From Stramonita haemastoma (lineage: Eukaryota > Mollusca > Gastropoda > Neogastropoda > Muricidae), in the NCBI GenBank assembly GCA_030674155.1, contig CM060323.1, forward strand, positions 2,979,197-3,043,196: DNA of 64,000 bases, given 5' to 3'. The stretch's first letter is position 1. Each line of letters opens with the position of its first letter. Of this stretch, positions 34,801 through 43,140 are shown one piece after another. The notes under the pieces are model-generated. The model was not told the DNA's origin. It searched no databases and was given only the letters and a program-made list of their open reading frames with translations. The translations under genes and the position numbers were made by a program.

Positions 34801-37800
34801 TTTACGTGCGCTGAATAGTGATGTGTAACACACGGGACCTCGGTTTATCGTCTCATCCGAAACACTAGCACCCAGACCACCACTCAGGGTCTAATGGATG
34901 GGGAAAAAGTTTTAGGCCCAAACGGGGTACGAACCACCGCACACTCCGACCCGGACTTTTTGCTTTCTAGGCAAGGCGCGTTACCACCTAGACCACCGAT
35001 CCACCTTTTGGGGTGTCAGAAGTTGCCAAGTAAAGGGTCCTTCAATTTCATCGTTTAGGAAGGGTGAAACCTTTTCTTTTTTTCTTTTCAGGCATGGAAG
35101 GAATTCATTATTCTCAATTTTTTGGTGCAATTTTTGTCATATAAATCATGACCTGATAAAGTCTGTTTTTGCTTATGTGAGATCTGCAACCACGAAAGGG
35201 ATGGCAGGTTCTGCCATGTTTAACTTTTCCATGACACCGCCTCAGTGTGTCAGTATGGCATCCACATGACTGCTGAGGAAGTTGAAAAAGTCATGTCAAG
35301 TTTAAGTCAAAGTTAACAGGCGTTAAGTGAACGTCATTAGTTATAAATCATCACAACAAACTTTGATGATTTTTTTCTTCTCCAATTGTGTTTACCTATT
35401 CAAATGAGGTCATATTGTGCCAAGCAATATGTTTATTTTTGACAGTCTCTGAAATTTCATACTTGTCTTTATCATTTTCAAATTCAGAAACTTTCACCTA
35501 TGTGTTGGTTTAAACTCTTGAGTGTAAGTAATTGCCATCAACAATTAAGACTTGTTGGAATAGATCTAAATGTTAAACAATTAGGCCACTACTATAACAC
35601 TAAGTTCAGTTTACTTTCATCTTTACATTCAGAAAGAAGAGTAGGAAGTGAATGAACAAATCTAAAGAACGTTTTAAGATAATTTCTTTTACCAGCTATA
35701 TGAGCTTGAAGTGTGTCTTTGTTGTGGTTGTTTTAAAATTTAAGATGCAGAAAATACTGACATGACAAGGTACTGGAGTAGAATGATGGCACCCCCTCCC
35801 CCCCCCCTCCCCAAGAAACCTGAAACTATTTTTTTTTAATATCCTACTTCATCCTGTTTATCTCATATATGATTTAAATCAACATATCTTTAAGATATTT
35901 TTTAAAAAAAATATCCTACATCATCCTGTTTTATAGCTCAAATATTAAGAGGATTTTTTAAAAAAATATCCTACATCATCCTGTTTTATAGCTCAAATAT
36001 CATATGTTTAAGCTAATAGCTAAATGTAAAGAGGGACAGTCAAACACTCTCACAGACAAAATGTATCTCTTCATTATCTATCTATCATTCATTCATTTTG
36101 TTTATTCATGATTCCCCAACTTTGTTGCAGCCTTTGGACAGGCGTCCCATGAAGCCCCCCCTGCTTACGGTCACCACCAGCCCAAGACTCAGAAACCGTT
36201 GATGCGACCCAGAAGTTACGAAAACATCCAGGCCTCTTCACAGGCCGATGGCGTGGTAGGGGTCCTTCTCTCTCTGCTGCCAGTTTCTTTCAGTTTTTGC
36301 TCATTTTTTGTCTTCTTTCATTTCTTCCTCTTCTTTTTTTTCCTTTATCCTATTTCCATTGGCCTTTCCATTATGAATAGTCGCCCCATAACCTCCCATA
36401 TTTAGAAAGTCTGTGTTGGAAATATGACCTTGTTTCTTTTCCTCTTCATTTTATTTTGTTTCATATTTCTTTATCGTTTTTGATCTCAACAAACACTATT
36501 ACGGTGTGATATCTAGATGCAAAAGCATTCTAAATATCACTTTCCACGAGTGAAGATTAAAAAGTTTTTTAAATCCAAAACGGTTGTGTTACTAACTTCT
36601 CAGTTGGGAAGGTCTAAGACTCCGCACTGGGCACAACAGGCTAACCACCATATGTCCACAAAGCTGAAACTTGCTCCTTCTCCCCTGTGTGCCTGTGGTA
36701 AAGAAAACCAGACAGGCGAGCACATCCTTCAAGGTGTACGCTATTCAGCGACCTGAGGAAGAAAGTGGGCCGACAGAGATAACCCTACAGACCAAGCTGT
36801 ACGGCCCAGAGAGGAGCTGGAGGACATTTGCCATTATTTTTCCCAGACACATCTGACAGTGTAAAGCAAACAAGAGAAGAAGAAGAAGTAGTTGGGAAGG
36901 CTGGGATGGAGTGCGTTGATTAAGGAGTGAAAGCAAAGACTGAACATCCACTGGAAACGTGTCTGCATTGTGTGCACACACACACACACACACTTCTCCT
37001 AACGTGACTGCATTGTGTGCAGAATCGTCAGACCTCTGCCCCAGCTGCAGCCAGGGGACCCGGTCGTCCCATATCGGGCCTGCACAGGACACAGCATCCT
37101 ACAGTCACCAGGGACGAGAAGAGAGGACTGGTGGTTTCCAATTCCAAGATGGTAAGGGATTGTTTCACAGGCAGTCATCTGTGTGTTGGGTAAAGCTAAC
37201 CAAATTTGTGGGGTTTTCAATTTTTTTTTCTTTTAAAACTGTTGTTGTTATAGTAACATTTTATGATGGTGTCCTGAAAAAATCGACACTGGCCAGTGCC
37301 CCTGTGGCACAGGCCCACACCCCCCTACCCACAACCTGCAGTCCTGTCCTACCTTCAACACTCTGAGACAGACACCAGACATAGCTCAGCCCAGCAGAGC
37401 TCCAGAAAAAACTTTGGGGACCAATGGGGCAGGCAGGCGCTACTTCGCCACCCAGACTGTACTAGAAATTTAGCATGGCCAGGAAACGCAGAAGAAGAAG
37501 TAATGACTCATTTTTACTACACACACACACATATACACTCATAGTCATGTGCATACTGCCCCCCCCCCCTCACCCCCATTGTGTCGTTTTTTTCCTAATC
37601 TTTTCCCACCAAAGGGGTTTCAAAATATCTAATGCAGAGGAATTGGTCGCAGGGATATGTAGCCCCTTCATCAACAAGAACCACTCGCTTACCAAAGGTG
37701 ATATGGTCACAACAGTTCGCATATTCAGTCTGCTTGCTTGTTATGTTGTTGTTGGTTTTTTCTGGTCGTGTTACCATGGTTTTCTCTTTCTGAGCTATGT

Positions 37801-40509
37801 CAATACACAGTTGAAAACCTGCATGTCCTTTCTTTAGTGAGTGGGAAGGTTGTTCGTTTTCTTACATCTTTTTCTCAGTATTTGCTGAAAGAGTTGATAT
37901 CTGAGAAGGGAAATAATGAACATGTAATTATCAGTTTTGAGAAAAGATTTTTTTTAAATTGGATTTTGTTTTTTTGTTAATATTTTGGTTGTTTTAGAAC
38001 TGAAGTAAAAAAAAAAAAAAATAATAATAAAAAAAAAAGTAAAGTTTAAATGGTATCAAGATTACCAGAGTCATAAGTTTGTCAGATTAACAAATCATTT
38101 TTCAAACTTCTTCAAAAGATGCAGGGCATCTGAAATGGTTTCAGTATTTTACTTTTAAAAAAATTGTTCTCTCTTTCCCAATCTAAGTCTTTTAAAAAAG
38201 TGTTTTCATAGGCAAGTGTAATTTGAAAATTTTTTTTTTTCAAAATATGTGTACCAAAATTGCTGGTAACATCAAGGCATAAAGAGGGAGATTGCAAAGG
38301 AGTAAAGTCCATCTTTATCATATAAGTTGGTTACTTGTTGTTATTTTATTTTTCTTTATGTTTCCACATTTTCTTTGGTTTTTTTTTTTAACCAATGCAC
38401 TCTCCAGAAAAAAGTTGTTACAATTCAAAGAAGTGATTTTTTTTTCATAAAGATTAAAGATTCCTAGTAAAAAGTGTTCAAAGCTTACTTTTCTCATTTG
38501 TTCATACTGACTGATTGGCTTGAAGTGTTTTAAAGTTTTTAAGATTGTTTGTTGTTAGCAGAATTCATTGTTGTTCAAGGAGTTGATATTTTTTTCTGTT
38601 CACTTCTTGTTTGTTACATGATTTTGGCTGATACTTGATCTCATTTTATCAATACAAAATTCATAATGTTTCTATTCAGATTTACTTTGTGTCAGTCGGT
38701 GTTACGTTTTAGTTTTTTGTTCTAAAACATACCTTTTATAATTCATGATGTTTATAGTAATTTTAAATTGACATATACAAAAAAATCTTGTAAAATCAAG
38801 AGAGAGAGAGAGAGAGAGAGAATGGGGATTCTGTTTTTTATAGAGTTTTAGGATTTCAATGTTTCTGAGATCTGCTAGTAGCAATAAAGTTATGGGTGAA
38901 ACAGAAAAGCTGTGATACATACTATGTGGTTTACGTATAACTTGGAAAGGGGGGGGGGGGGAGGAAGACATCCAACAGTAAACATAGTAAATGTCCATAT
39001 TATATCTATCTATATATCTATCTATTATCTATCTATCTATCTATATATATATATCTACAGAGAGAGAGAGAGAGAGAGAGAGAGACTTTGAAGGCTTTGA
39101 CACAAACTAAACCCACATGAGGGGGCATTGCACTTGGGACCTGATGGCCTGGTTCCAAGCCACCATTGTGGATGAGACTATATAAACTGATGTCCTGTGT
39201 AAGAGCGCATGCAGAACACCTTCCCATGTTCAAAACCTGTTCTGCTTTAAACCTTTTCCCTACAGGAAACCCACTATAAGGTAACCACCAACCATCTACC
39301 AACCCTACCCTCCGTTGGGTTATGGTGGCATACAAATGTGCACCCTGCACTTGTACTGGGAAAGAGGGGTTCTCTCCCTTGACATAGGGATAGTGTTGAC
39401 AAGGGTTAGGCCATTGAGTGCTGGTAGGAATGAACGACAGCATTTTAAAAGCTCATGCACACTAATGTCGTGTTTGGACATCATCTCCAAAGTCAGAATG
39501 CGGCTATTTGATGGCGGCCCAAACAGTTGCATATGGAAAGTTTCACCTAATATTAGTGAACCATTGAGCTCTAGCCAAGGAATGGGGTGGGGGGTGGGGG
39601 GGAGAGAATCCATGAATTTTGGGATCCTACCTGTTAAAAGTCTACTACCACTGTACTTGAGGCTTGTTTGAGCTTTTCTGTCGCCAGGTAGTTTCTTTTA
39701 AAGTTTTCAACCCACCATTTCTGGTTAGAATCATCTCTTGTAGGCAGTACACAGCTGTCAGTTTCCCCCCACTTTTAGCTCCTCTCAGCTGCTTATTAAT
39801 CCATCCCTGCCCAGCCCAGCCCAGATGGGGTTTGCTGGTGCTATTTAGAGTAGGAACTGACCACACTTGGACTAGGTCAAAGCAAAGGGCAGGCTAAATA
39901 TAGTCGTCTTGAGTGGTGTTGGATTTGTGCACTGTGAGTAAGCATCTGTCATTTTGTAGCCTTTGTTTAAAAAAAATTAATAAATAAAGGATTGGTAATG
40001 TGGTGTAGGCACCGCACTTTGACTGTTCATTGGCCACCATTGAGCCTTGTTTAGAAAAAAAAATAAAGGATTCGTAATGTGGTGTAGGCACCACACTTAA
40101 ACTCTTCTTTGGCCACCATTGAGCCTTTGTTTAGAAAAAAAAATAAATAAAGGATTGGTAATCTGGTGTAGGCACCACACTTTGACTGGTCTTTGGCCAC
40201 CATTGAGCCTTTGCTTAGAAAAAACAAACAAACAAAGGCTTGGTAATGTGGTGTAGGCACCGCACTTCGACAGTTCTTTGGCCACCATACCTAAACAGAC
40301 TCCTGACTGACGCTGTGCAGGTGCCCAGCCAGCGCCCCATTTCGGCCTCCAACCCTCGAGCCAAGCCGGTGTACGGGCGCAAGCAGTTCAACAACGCGGT
40401 GAACAACCCCTCCACGGGAGCCCCCAAAGCCCTGTTTGGCAGTTACGCCCAGGCCTACGGCACCATCAGCTCCAGCCAGCTGGCCTCCATACAGGGCCGC
40501 AAGTCGTGA
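24129..40509 (+). CDS. MAPK15: MAPK15 (ERK7/ERK8) mitogen-activated protein kinase, 13 coding exons
   Basis: Atypical MAP kinase that, in animals studied, autophosphorylates its TEY motif and acts in ciliogenesis, autophagy and genome stability. Exons: 24129-24194, 25288-25386, 26523-26643, 27112-27242, 27452-27618, 29262-29400, 30122-30179, 31423-31556, 32978-33083, 34211-34451, 36131-36255, 37023-37151, 40321-40509. All junctions are GT-AG and in phase. After correcting one base each in exons 6 and 8 the model has about 568 codons (human about 544). Residues: GKGAYG 20-25, Lys42 in VAVKK, Glu60 of helix C, HRD 135-137, DFG 155-157, TEY 176-178, ATRWYRAPE 180-188, candidate LIR YEMI 340-343, an Arg-rich stretch after it, and [11 protein letters not shown] near the C-terminus, which human MAPK15 also has (GGYSQAYGTV). 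The stop codon TAA at 24123-24125, in frame before the ATG, supports the start. The two frame breaks could be real or assembly errors; everything else looks functional. Confidence 0.92.
25288..25386 (+). CDS. MAPK15: MAPK15 exon 2
   Basis: Thirty-three codons, [20 protein letters not shown] then [13 protein letters not shown]. It contains the second half of the glycine loop and the ATP-anchoring Lys of VAVKK. The acceptor is TTTTTTCAG and the donor GTATGA. Confidence 0.95.
25566..25895 (-). mobile_element. SINE type A, minus orientation, MAPK15 intron 2
   Basis: TTTAGGATAATGGGATAAGC, ACATCCAGTCCCTGTGTGTG, TGTTCCCACCGGCACATGGT, GCAGAACAGGATTTAACGTG, GCCTCAGTTTATAGTCTCAT, AGTCAGCACTGATGTTAACT, GGGAATCGAACCTGGGTCGT and GACTACTAGGCTATCC, ending at a C run. 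This is a full-length reverse copy. An (ATT)n run lies just before it at about 25510-25555. Confidence 0.9.
26523..26643 (+). CDS. MAPK15: MAPK15 exon 3
   Basis: Forty codons plus one base: [40 protein letters not shown]. Glu of FREI is the helix-C glutamate that pairs with the catalytic Lys. LVFEFM is the hinge. The split G completes Glu with exon 4. The donor is GTAAGG. Confidence 0.95.
26857..26896. repeat. (CA)n in MAPK15 intron 3
   Basis: About 20 CA units. Confidence 0.9.
27112..27242 (+). CDS. MAPK15: MAPK15 exon 4 (catalytic loop)
   Basis: Reads [20 protein letters not shown], then [20 protein letters not shown] and RDLK. It holds HRD, whose Asp is the catalytic base, and the Lys of HRDLK. 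Human MAPK15 has HRDQK here; this copy keeps the more usual Leu. The donor is GTAAAC. Confidence 0.95.
27341..27397. repeat. (CA)n in MAPK15 intron 4
   Basis: About 26 CA units, roughly 60 bp before the exon 5 acceptor. Confidence 0.9.
27452..27618 (+). CDS. MAPK15: MAPK15 exon 5 (activation segment)
   Basis: [55 protein letters not shown] plus two bases of Arg. It contains the metal-binding Asn (PSN), DFG, the TEY dual-phosphorylation motif and the APE anchor. The donor is GTGAGA. Confidence 0.95.
27728..27930. repeat. Low-copy dispersed repeat, copy 1 (MAPK15 intron 5)
   Basis: Shares about 200 bp with 39744-39945: CACAGCTGTCAGTTTCCCC, AGGAACTGACCACACTTGGA, CTAGGT and GATGTTGGATTTGTGC or GGTGTTGGATTTGTGC. 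Family unknown to me; no tRNA head is visible. Confidence 0.7.
28055..28325. mobile_element. Two SINE pieces abutting in opposite orientation (MAPK15 intron 5)
   Basis: The first part is a reversed B tail (TTCACCACTGGTGAGAGTTT, GCCCACCATTAAGGTAGCCG). From about 28170 a plus-strand head and core follow (GGGTATGGGTTTGAGTCTCA, TTGGATGAGACTCTAAAGCA), degraded after that. Confidence 0.6.
29030..29130 (+). mobile_element. SINE type A 3' tail (MAPK15 intron 5)
   Basis: CTGCCTACACGCAGGGACTG, GATGTAAAAAA, TTATTCCATTATCCTCGATA, ending AAAAGAATAAAAG. Confidence 0.85.
29262..29400 (+). CDS. MAPK15: MAPK15 exon 6, contains a one-base frame break
   Basis: First frame: (R)[20 protein letters not shown] and KPLF. 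Then from 29334 the next frame gives [20 protein letters not shown] and RG. Human has the order [26 protein letters not shown], so the two frames belong together with one C missing at CTTCCGGG (29331-29338). VDMWSLG carries the helix-F Asp. The acceptor is TTTTGCTCAG and the donor GTGAGC. Confidence 0.9.
29500..29535. repeat. (CA)n/(CACG) in MAPK15 intron 6
   Basis: Short CA run with CACG units. Confidence 0.8.
29600..29695 (+). mobile_element. SINE type B tail with (CAA)n extension (MAPK15 intron 6)
   Basis: CATATGCAAAAATTTCACCG, TTGGTGAACCACAGAGCTCT, ATCTGAGGGA, then CAACAACAAACAACAACAAC. Confidence 0.8.
29878..30000 (+). mobile_element. SINE type B tail (MAPK15 intron 6)
   Basis: TTTATCCCCAAAGCAGGAAT, GTGGCTGCCTAAACGGTGGG, TCACATATGCTAAAATCTTA, CCATTGGTGAACCACAGAGC. 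Confidence 0.8.
30122..30179 (+). CDS. MAPK15: MAPK15 exon 7
   Basis: Short exon: (D)[18 protein letters not shown] plus AA. The upstream G completes Asp. It matches human EEDLLALGSGCRASVL in place and length. The acceptor is GATGTGCAG and the donor GTAAGT. Confidence 0.88.
30228..30520 (-). mobile_element. tRNA-headed SINE type D, minus orientation (MAPK15 intron 7)
   Basis: Read on the minus strand, the head is GTAGTCTAGTGGTTAGGGCG, TTGGACTCGTAATCTAAAGG and TTGCGGGTTCGATCC, which has good A and B boxes. The body contains TTGGAAAAGGCACTTTACGG, CCCACCCAGGTGTAAAAGGG, GGCGTCCTATCCAGG and CCGGGATAAGCACCGGCCTG. It shares nothing with types A-C beyond the tRNA-like head, and only this copy is seen. 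Confidence 0.8.
30598..31020 (+). mobile_element. SINE type B, plus orientation, full length (MAPK15 intron 7)
   Basis: Head: GGATAGCGAGTGGTTAGAGT and GTTGCGCTTGTGATCTGAAG. Linker: GGAGTTAACATTAGCTACTG. Core: AAAACATCTTGTGCACACAC, CAGAAGAGTAAGC. B tail: CAGGTGTCGTGATTAGACAC, CATCCCCAAAGTCAGAATGC, TGTTGATGAACCTTGGAGCT, TTAGCCAAGGAAGG, then an A/C-rich tail. It serves here as the reference copy of type B. Confidence 0.9.
31260..31350 (+). mobile_element. LINE 3' end with (TTGAC)n tail (MAPK15 intron 7)
   Basis: AATTGCCCTTCAGGGATGAT, TAAAGGGTTTTT, then five TGACT pentamers. Related reversed motifs with CAAGTC occur near 28525-28545 and 47025-47045. Confidence 0.5.
31405..31422 (+). promoter_or_regulatory. 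(TG)n tract abutting the exon 8 acceptor
   Basis: TGTGTG repeats (about seven units) run directly into TCAG at the 3' splice site and replace the usual polypyrimidine tract. UG repeats are the known binding site of TDP-43, which represses exon inclusion at the comparable site of CFTR exon 9. An effect here is inference. Confidence 0.5.
31423..31556 (+). CDS. MAPK15: MAPK15 exon 8, contains a one-base frame break
   Basis: (K)[37 protein letters not shown], then as given SDTPLSP. Reading one base differently at GGCCTCAG (31541-31548) gives the expected LRHPFVT before the Arg split to exon 9 (human: ALQHPYVQRFH). DLL..LL.F.PDKR is the helix-I signature of MAP kinases. The donor GTCTGT is weaker than its neighbours. 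Confidence 0.88.
31600..31840. repeat. G-rich stretch and (GT)n array in MAPK15 intron 8
   Basis: G runs at about 31605-31635, then GT units with TTG and GGT breaks at 31710-31833. Confidence 0.85.
32400..32630 (-). mobile_element. SINE type C, minus orientation, partial (MAPK15 intron 8)
   Basis: ATAATTTTGTTAGGGACATC, TTGTTGCCATGGGTCCTTTT, GAGACCTTAGTTTGTCATCT, CTGAGGAAGGTTAGCACACA, GTCAGGGTCCAGAGGATGGG and GGATCCAAACCCC, in the same order as the copy at 34590-35010. Confidence 0.75.
32978..33083 (+). CDS. MAPK15: MAPK15 exon 9 (end of kinase domain)
   Basis: (R)[35 protein letters not shown]. This is the C-terminal extension after the kinase domain. The final YE is the first half of the candidate LIR. 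The acceptor is CTTGCCCAG and the donor GTGAGC. Confidence 0.93.
33536..34222 (+). repeat. 70-bp minisatellite that includes the exon 10 3' splice site
   Basis: Ten copies of AG|ATGATCATGC start at 33592, 33657, 33722, 33792, 33861, 33931, 34001, 34071, 34141 and 34211 (spacing 65-70). Each unit reads CATGTCTCTATTCAGACTGG, TGTGAAAACTAAAGCTGACA, TATTGTACACCATCACCAG. The last copy is the true acceptor of exon 10. Confidence 0.95.
34211..34451 (+). CDS. MAPK15: MAPK15 exon 10
   Basis: [40 protein letters not shown], then a Pro/Ala-rich run ending QHQSSFPA plus one base. MI completes the YEMI motif with exon 9; human has YQMI at the same place. The six-Arg stretch is basic and could serve as a nuclear signal. 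The acceptor is GTCACCAG, the last unit of the minisatellite; the donor is GTAGGC. Confidence 0.9.
34590..35010 (-). mobile_element. SINE type C, minus orientation, full length (MAPK15 intron 10)
   Basis: The 3' part comes first: TGTCACAGCAGATTTCTCTG, CTCCCCGGGGAGAGAGAGCG and CAAGTGCAGCGCCTACCC. Body: GAATTTTGCCAGGGTCAACC, TTGTTGCCATGGGGTCTTTT, GACCTCGGTTTATCGTCTCA. Head: GGGGTACGAACCACCGCACA and GCGTTACCACCTAGACCACC. It serves here as the reference copy of type C. Confidence 0.85.
36131..36255 (+). CDS. MAPK15: MAPK15 exon 11
   Basis: (A)[41 protein letters not shown]. Phases fit exons 10 and 12. Low-complexity C-terminal region without a known domain. The acceptor is TTTGTTGCAG and the donor GTAGGG. 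Confidence 0.88.
36570..36895 (+). mobile_element. Non-LTR retrotransposon 3' end (MAPK15 intron 11)
   Basis: RT C-terminal blocks: [38 protein letters not shown], a frame break, then [14 protein letters not shown] and [12 protein letters not shown]. The CxCG....EHIL motif and the final HLTV-stop are typical. It ends in AGAAGAAGAAGAAG. Confidence 0.75.
37023..37151 (+). CDS. MAPK15: MAPK15 exon 12
   Basis: [43 protein letters not shown]: 43 codons, phase 0 at both ends. RQTSAP resembles RQNSAP of human MAPK15. The acceptor is TTGTGTGCAG and the donor GTAAGG. Confidence 0.88.
37280..37505 (+). mobile_element. Short non-LTR retrotransposon 3' end (MAPK15 intron 12)
   Basis: A frame reads [19 protein letters not shown] and is followed by GGAAACGCAGAAGAAGAAGT, the same style of end as 36890. 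The 5' limit is uncertain. Confidence 0.5.
38800..39090. repeat. (GA)n, G run, (TATC)n and second (GA)n
   Basis: GA at 38801-38820, about 12 G near 38948, TATC units at 39001-39045 and GA at 39058-39085, all in MAPK15 intron 12. Confidence 0.85.
39105..39595 (+). mobile_element. SINE type B, plus orientation, split by about 150 bp (MAPK15 intron 12)
   Basis: Head and core to about 39250 (GGACCTGATGGCCTGGTTCC, GATGAGACTATATAAACTGA, GAGCGCATGCAGAACACCTT). Unrelated sequence follows to about 39405. The rest then resumes: TAGGCCATTGAGTGCTGGTA, ATGTCGTGTTTGGACATCAT, CTCCAAAGTCAGAATGCGGC, GAGCTCTAGCCAAGGAATGG. Confidence 0.8.
39744..39945. repeat. Low-copy dispersed repeat, copy 2 (MAPK15 intron 12)
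   Basis: Second copy of the element at 27728-27930, same orientation, with shared CACAGCTGTCAGTTTCCCC, CTTATTAATCCATCCC and GGAACTGACCACACTTGGAC. Confidence 0.7.
39960..40292. repeat. 80-bp minisatellite ending 30 bp before the exon 13 acceptor
   Basis: Four units of GGATTGGTAATGTGGTGTAG, GCACCGCACTTTGACTGTTC, TTTGGCCACCATTGAGCC, TTTGTTTAGAAAAAAA. The last unit breaks off at GGCCACCAT near 40289. Confidence 0.9.
40321..40509 (+). CDS. MAPK15: MAPK15 exon 13 (C-terminus and stop)
   Basis: [62 protein letters not shown], stop TGA at 40507-40509. [11 protein letters not shown] corresponds to LGGYSQAYGTV at the human C-terminus, confirming the 3' end of the gene. The acceptor is GCTGTGCAG. Confidence 0.95.
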   Translation: MPSQRPISASNPRAKPVYGRKQFNNAVNNPSTGAPKALFGSYAQAYGTISSSQLASIQGRKS

Positions 40510-40971
40510 TGCCGCGGACAGGAGGAGGAGGAGGAGGAGGAGGAGATTCGTGCTGTTGTGTCCGGTGTCGAGAGCCAAGGGCGGACGTGCTCGACGACTT
40601 GTCTCATCATTGTGTGATATTCGGTTCAGTTCTGGTCAGCCACTGATCCTGCAACGGAGACTGCCTGTGGCTGTGTGTTGGGGTGACTTGTTTGTTGCTT
40701 ATGACTTCTTTTTTTTTTTTTTTTTTTTTAGGGGGGTGGGGGTGGGGGGGGTGTTGGAAAAGGAGACGTGTGGTGTCTGTTGGTTTGTTTTTTTGAGTGA
40801 GTGAATAGTTGGTGTGGTGTGGTGGGTGCCATGAGTGGGGGGGGATATCAATCAGGCTGTGAGGTGGAGGTGTGTGGGTGGGGAAGGCGGTGTGTGCATG
40901 CGCGTGCAGTGTGTGTGTGTGTTTTATCAGGGTAGATTTCCTGGTTTGATGATGATGGTAAGTTTAAAGGG

Positions 40972-41005
<34 letters not shown>

Positions 41006-42139
41006 TGCATGCATGCGTGTGGAGTATACATTCAAAGGACAGACTGCATTAAGCTTTCAAGCCTTCAACTTGACTTTGATTTATAACTGAGATTATGACA
41101 AAAGTTAGACTGACATTTTTGCAGCTGAAGCTATGAAAATTTTTTTTTAATGAAACAGACAAAATTATCTACAGACTTTCTATGACTGTAAACAAATAAT
41201 TGTTTCGACAAATTTTTTTTGCTTTGAGTTTTGCTAGGATGAGATGAAAGAGCAGTAATTTGGAAACCAGTCTGCTACATGCATTTTAGTGTGGATGGAA
41301 CTTCTTAGCTGTGTATTACTCTGCCAAAGTTTTGAAACCATTCAGAAGCCACTGTATACATATCGCTTATATTGAACCATGACTATGAACCATTTTCACC
41401 TAACAGACCTTTCACAAATGGTGTATATAATTATTGTAAACCATTTTTTTTCGTGTGTGTGTGGTGTGAGATGGTATTATATGTTGTGTAAAACAATGGT
41501 ATTCCTGTGAATAATCATACTGATCTAAGCTCAGGGTTTAATGGCCAACGGCATTCCAATGAGCGAAAGGGAGATGCCTTTCTCTTACAATCCATTCCGA
41601 CAGAAAAGCGTTCGGGTTTTGTTTTTTGTTGTTGTGTGTGCTGTTTACTGTAAGCATAATTGCATTTAACCACAGTCATGCCTAACTCTTGCTTTCTAAC
41701 ACTTTACAAGAATAATAGTTAGCAAGTTTGGAATCATGAACATATATATTTTTATCCACTGATTGTTCGCTAAGTTTAGAAAATACCGTGATTTTCAGGC
41801 TACAAGGCATTTCAGAATTTAAGGTACACAACTCTTTTTTTCTTTTTCTTTTTTTTTAAAGTGTGCCTGCCACAAAAGATTTGTGTGCAGCAGAGTGCTG
41901 TAAATTTTGAAGTACATTATACTGAGTCTGGCCCCTTTAGAAATGCTTTCACCTATCAAATGTGGCCATATGGTTGGTATCCTGAAGTAGGATATATTTT
42001 GGGTTGGAGAACATAGCTGACTTATGTCTTGCTTGTGTGATGGGAAAGCTTCTTCCCACTGTCCTCATCTCCCTCTTCAGGCAGCAAGGGGGCCTGCTAG
42101 GTATCAGCCCTGTGTTCATATCATCCATGCCTTCAGCCA

Positions 42140-42515
42140 GTACTGGTTTACACTTCTACAAAATTTGGACTTGTGGGGAAAAGATGACAAAATTCACAAA
42201 ACTTTATACACACAGGGACTGGATGTAAAAAAACAAAAACAACAACAACGAAAAAGCACTCAAAGTGTTTATTATATTTTAAATAAAAGTGAATAAATAG
42301 ATGAAGAAACAAAAAGGTGGATGTGGTTTTGTTTACACTTCTACAAAATTTGGACTTGTGGGAAAAGATGACAAAATTCACAAAACTTTATACACACAGG
42401 GACTGGATGTAAAAAAAACAACAAACAACAACAAAAAAAGCACTCGAAGTGCTTATTATATTTGAAATAAAAGGAACAAATAGATGAAGAAACAAAAGGT
42501 GGATGTGGTTTTAAT
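42140..42515 (+). mobile_element. SINE type A tail, tandemly duplicated (185 bp x 2)
   Basis: ACTTCTACAAAATTTGGACT, TTATACACACAGGGACTGGA and ATAGATGAAGAAACAAAA occur at 42149-42315 and again at 42337-42500. The copies are nearly identical, so the duplication is younger than the insertion. Confidence 0.85.
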
Positions 42516-42859
42516 GTGTGCCCGAGATGGTCTTGGTTCATACAGGACTGATCTTAGCCTAATATCTTCAATAGGGTGATGTTAGCACTGAAATGGGTGC
42601 ATTGCACATTTTATTATGTAAGAGACAACAAGCCCAGAGCACCAATACTGCTATGTCAATATAAAGAGCTTCTGGTATTCCAGAGGAAAAAAAAAAGAGA
42701 AAAGGGTAGAATTCTGGGAAAACGGTTGCCTTGTAACCTGAAAATGATGGTAGTGTTGCTCGAATCATCAAGTTGTAAATATTGTTTGGTTGTGATGTTT
42801 TGACATTTAGTTTTAGAATACTTAACTCTGATGTAATATCTCATGGAGTTTTAAAACTT

Positions 42860-42865
<6 letters not shown>

Positions 42866-42918
<53 letters not shown>

Positions 42919-42927
42919 ATGTGTGTG

Positions 42928-42979
<52 letters not shown>

Positions 42980-42980
42980 A
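42866..42980. repeat. (GA)n followed by (GT)n
   Basis: GA at 42866-42917, then CATGTGTGTG and GT to 42979. Confidence 0.95.
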
Positions 42981-43102
42981 TACGTGTTTGTGTGCATGAG
43001 TGTGTGTTTTATTTTATACTGTGATGTGTCCAAACATTGTTGTTAGTGTTTACAAAATACTGTGTAACATCAAACTACAAGAAAAAACTATATGCTGGTA
43101 AG

Positions 43103-43140
<38 letters not shown>

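Noticed and set aside
34211..34828. 205-codon ORF continuing past exon 10
   Set aside because: The true exon ends at the GTAGGC donor at 34452; beyond it the frame runs through intron and a SINE type C.
37280..37345. Extra MAPK15 exon (frame [18 protein letters not shown])
   Set aside because: There is no convincing acceptor, exons 12 and 13 already join in phase 0, and downstream sequence looks like a LINE end.
24129..40509. Calling MAPK15 a pseudogene because of two frame breaks
   Set aside because: All 12 introns keep GT-AG, all catalytic motifs are intact and both breaks are single C losses at CC; sequencing error is the simpler explanation, though not proven.
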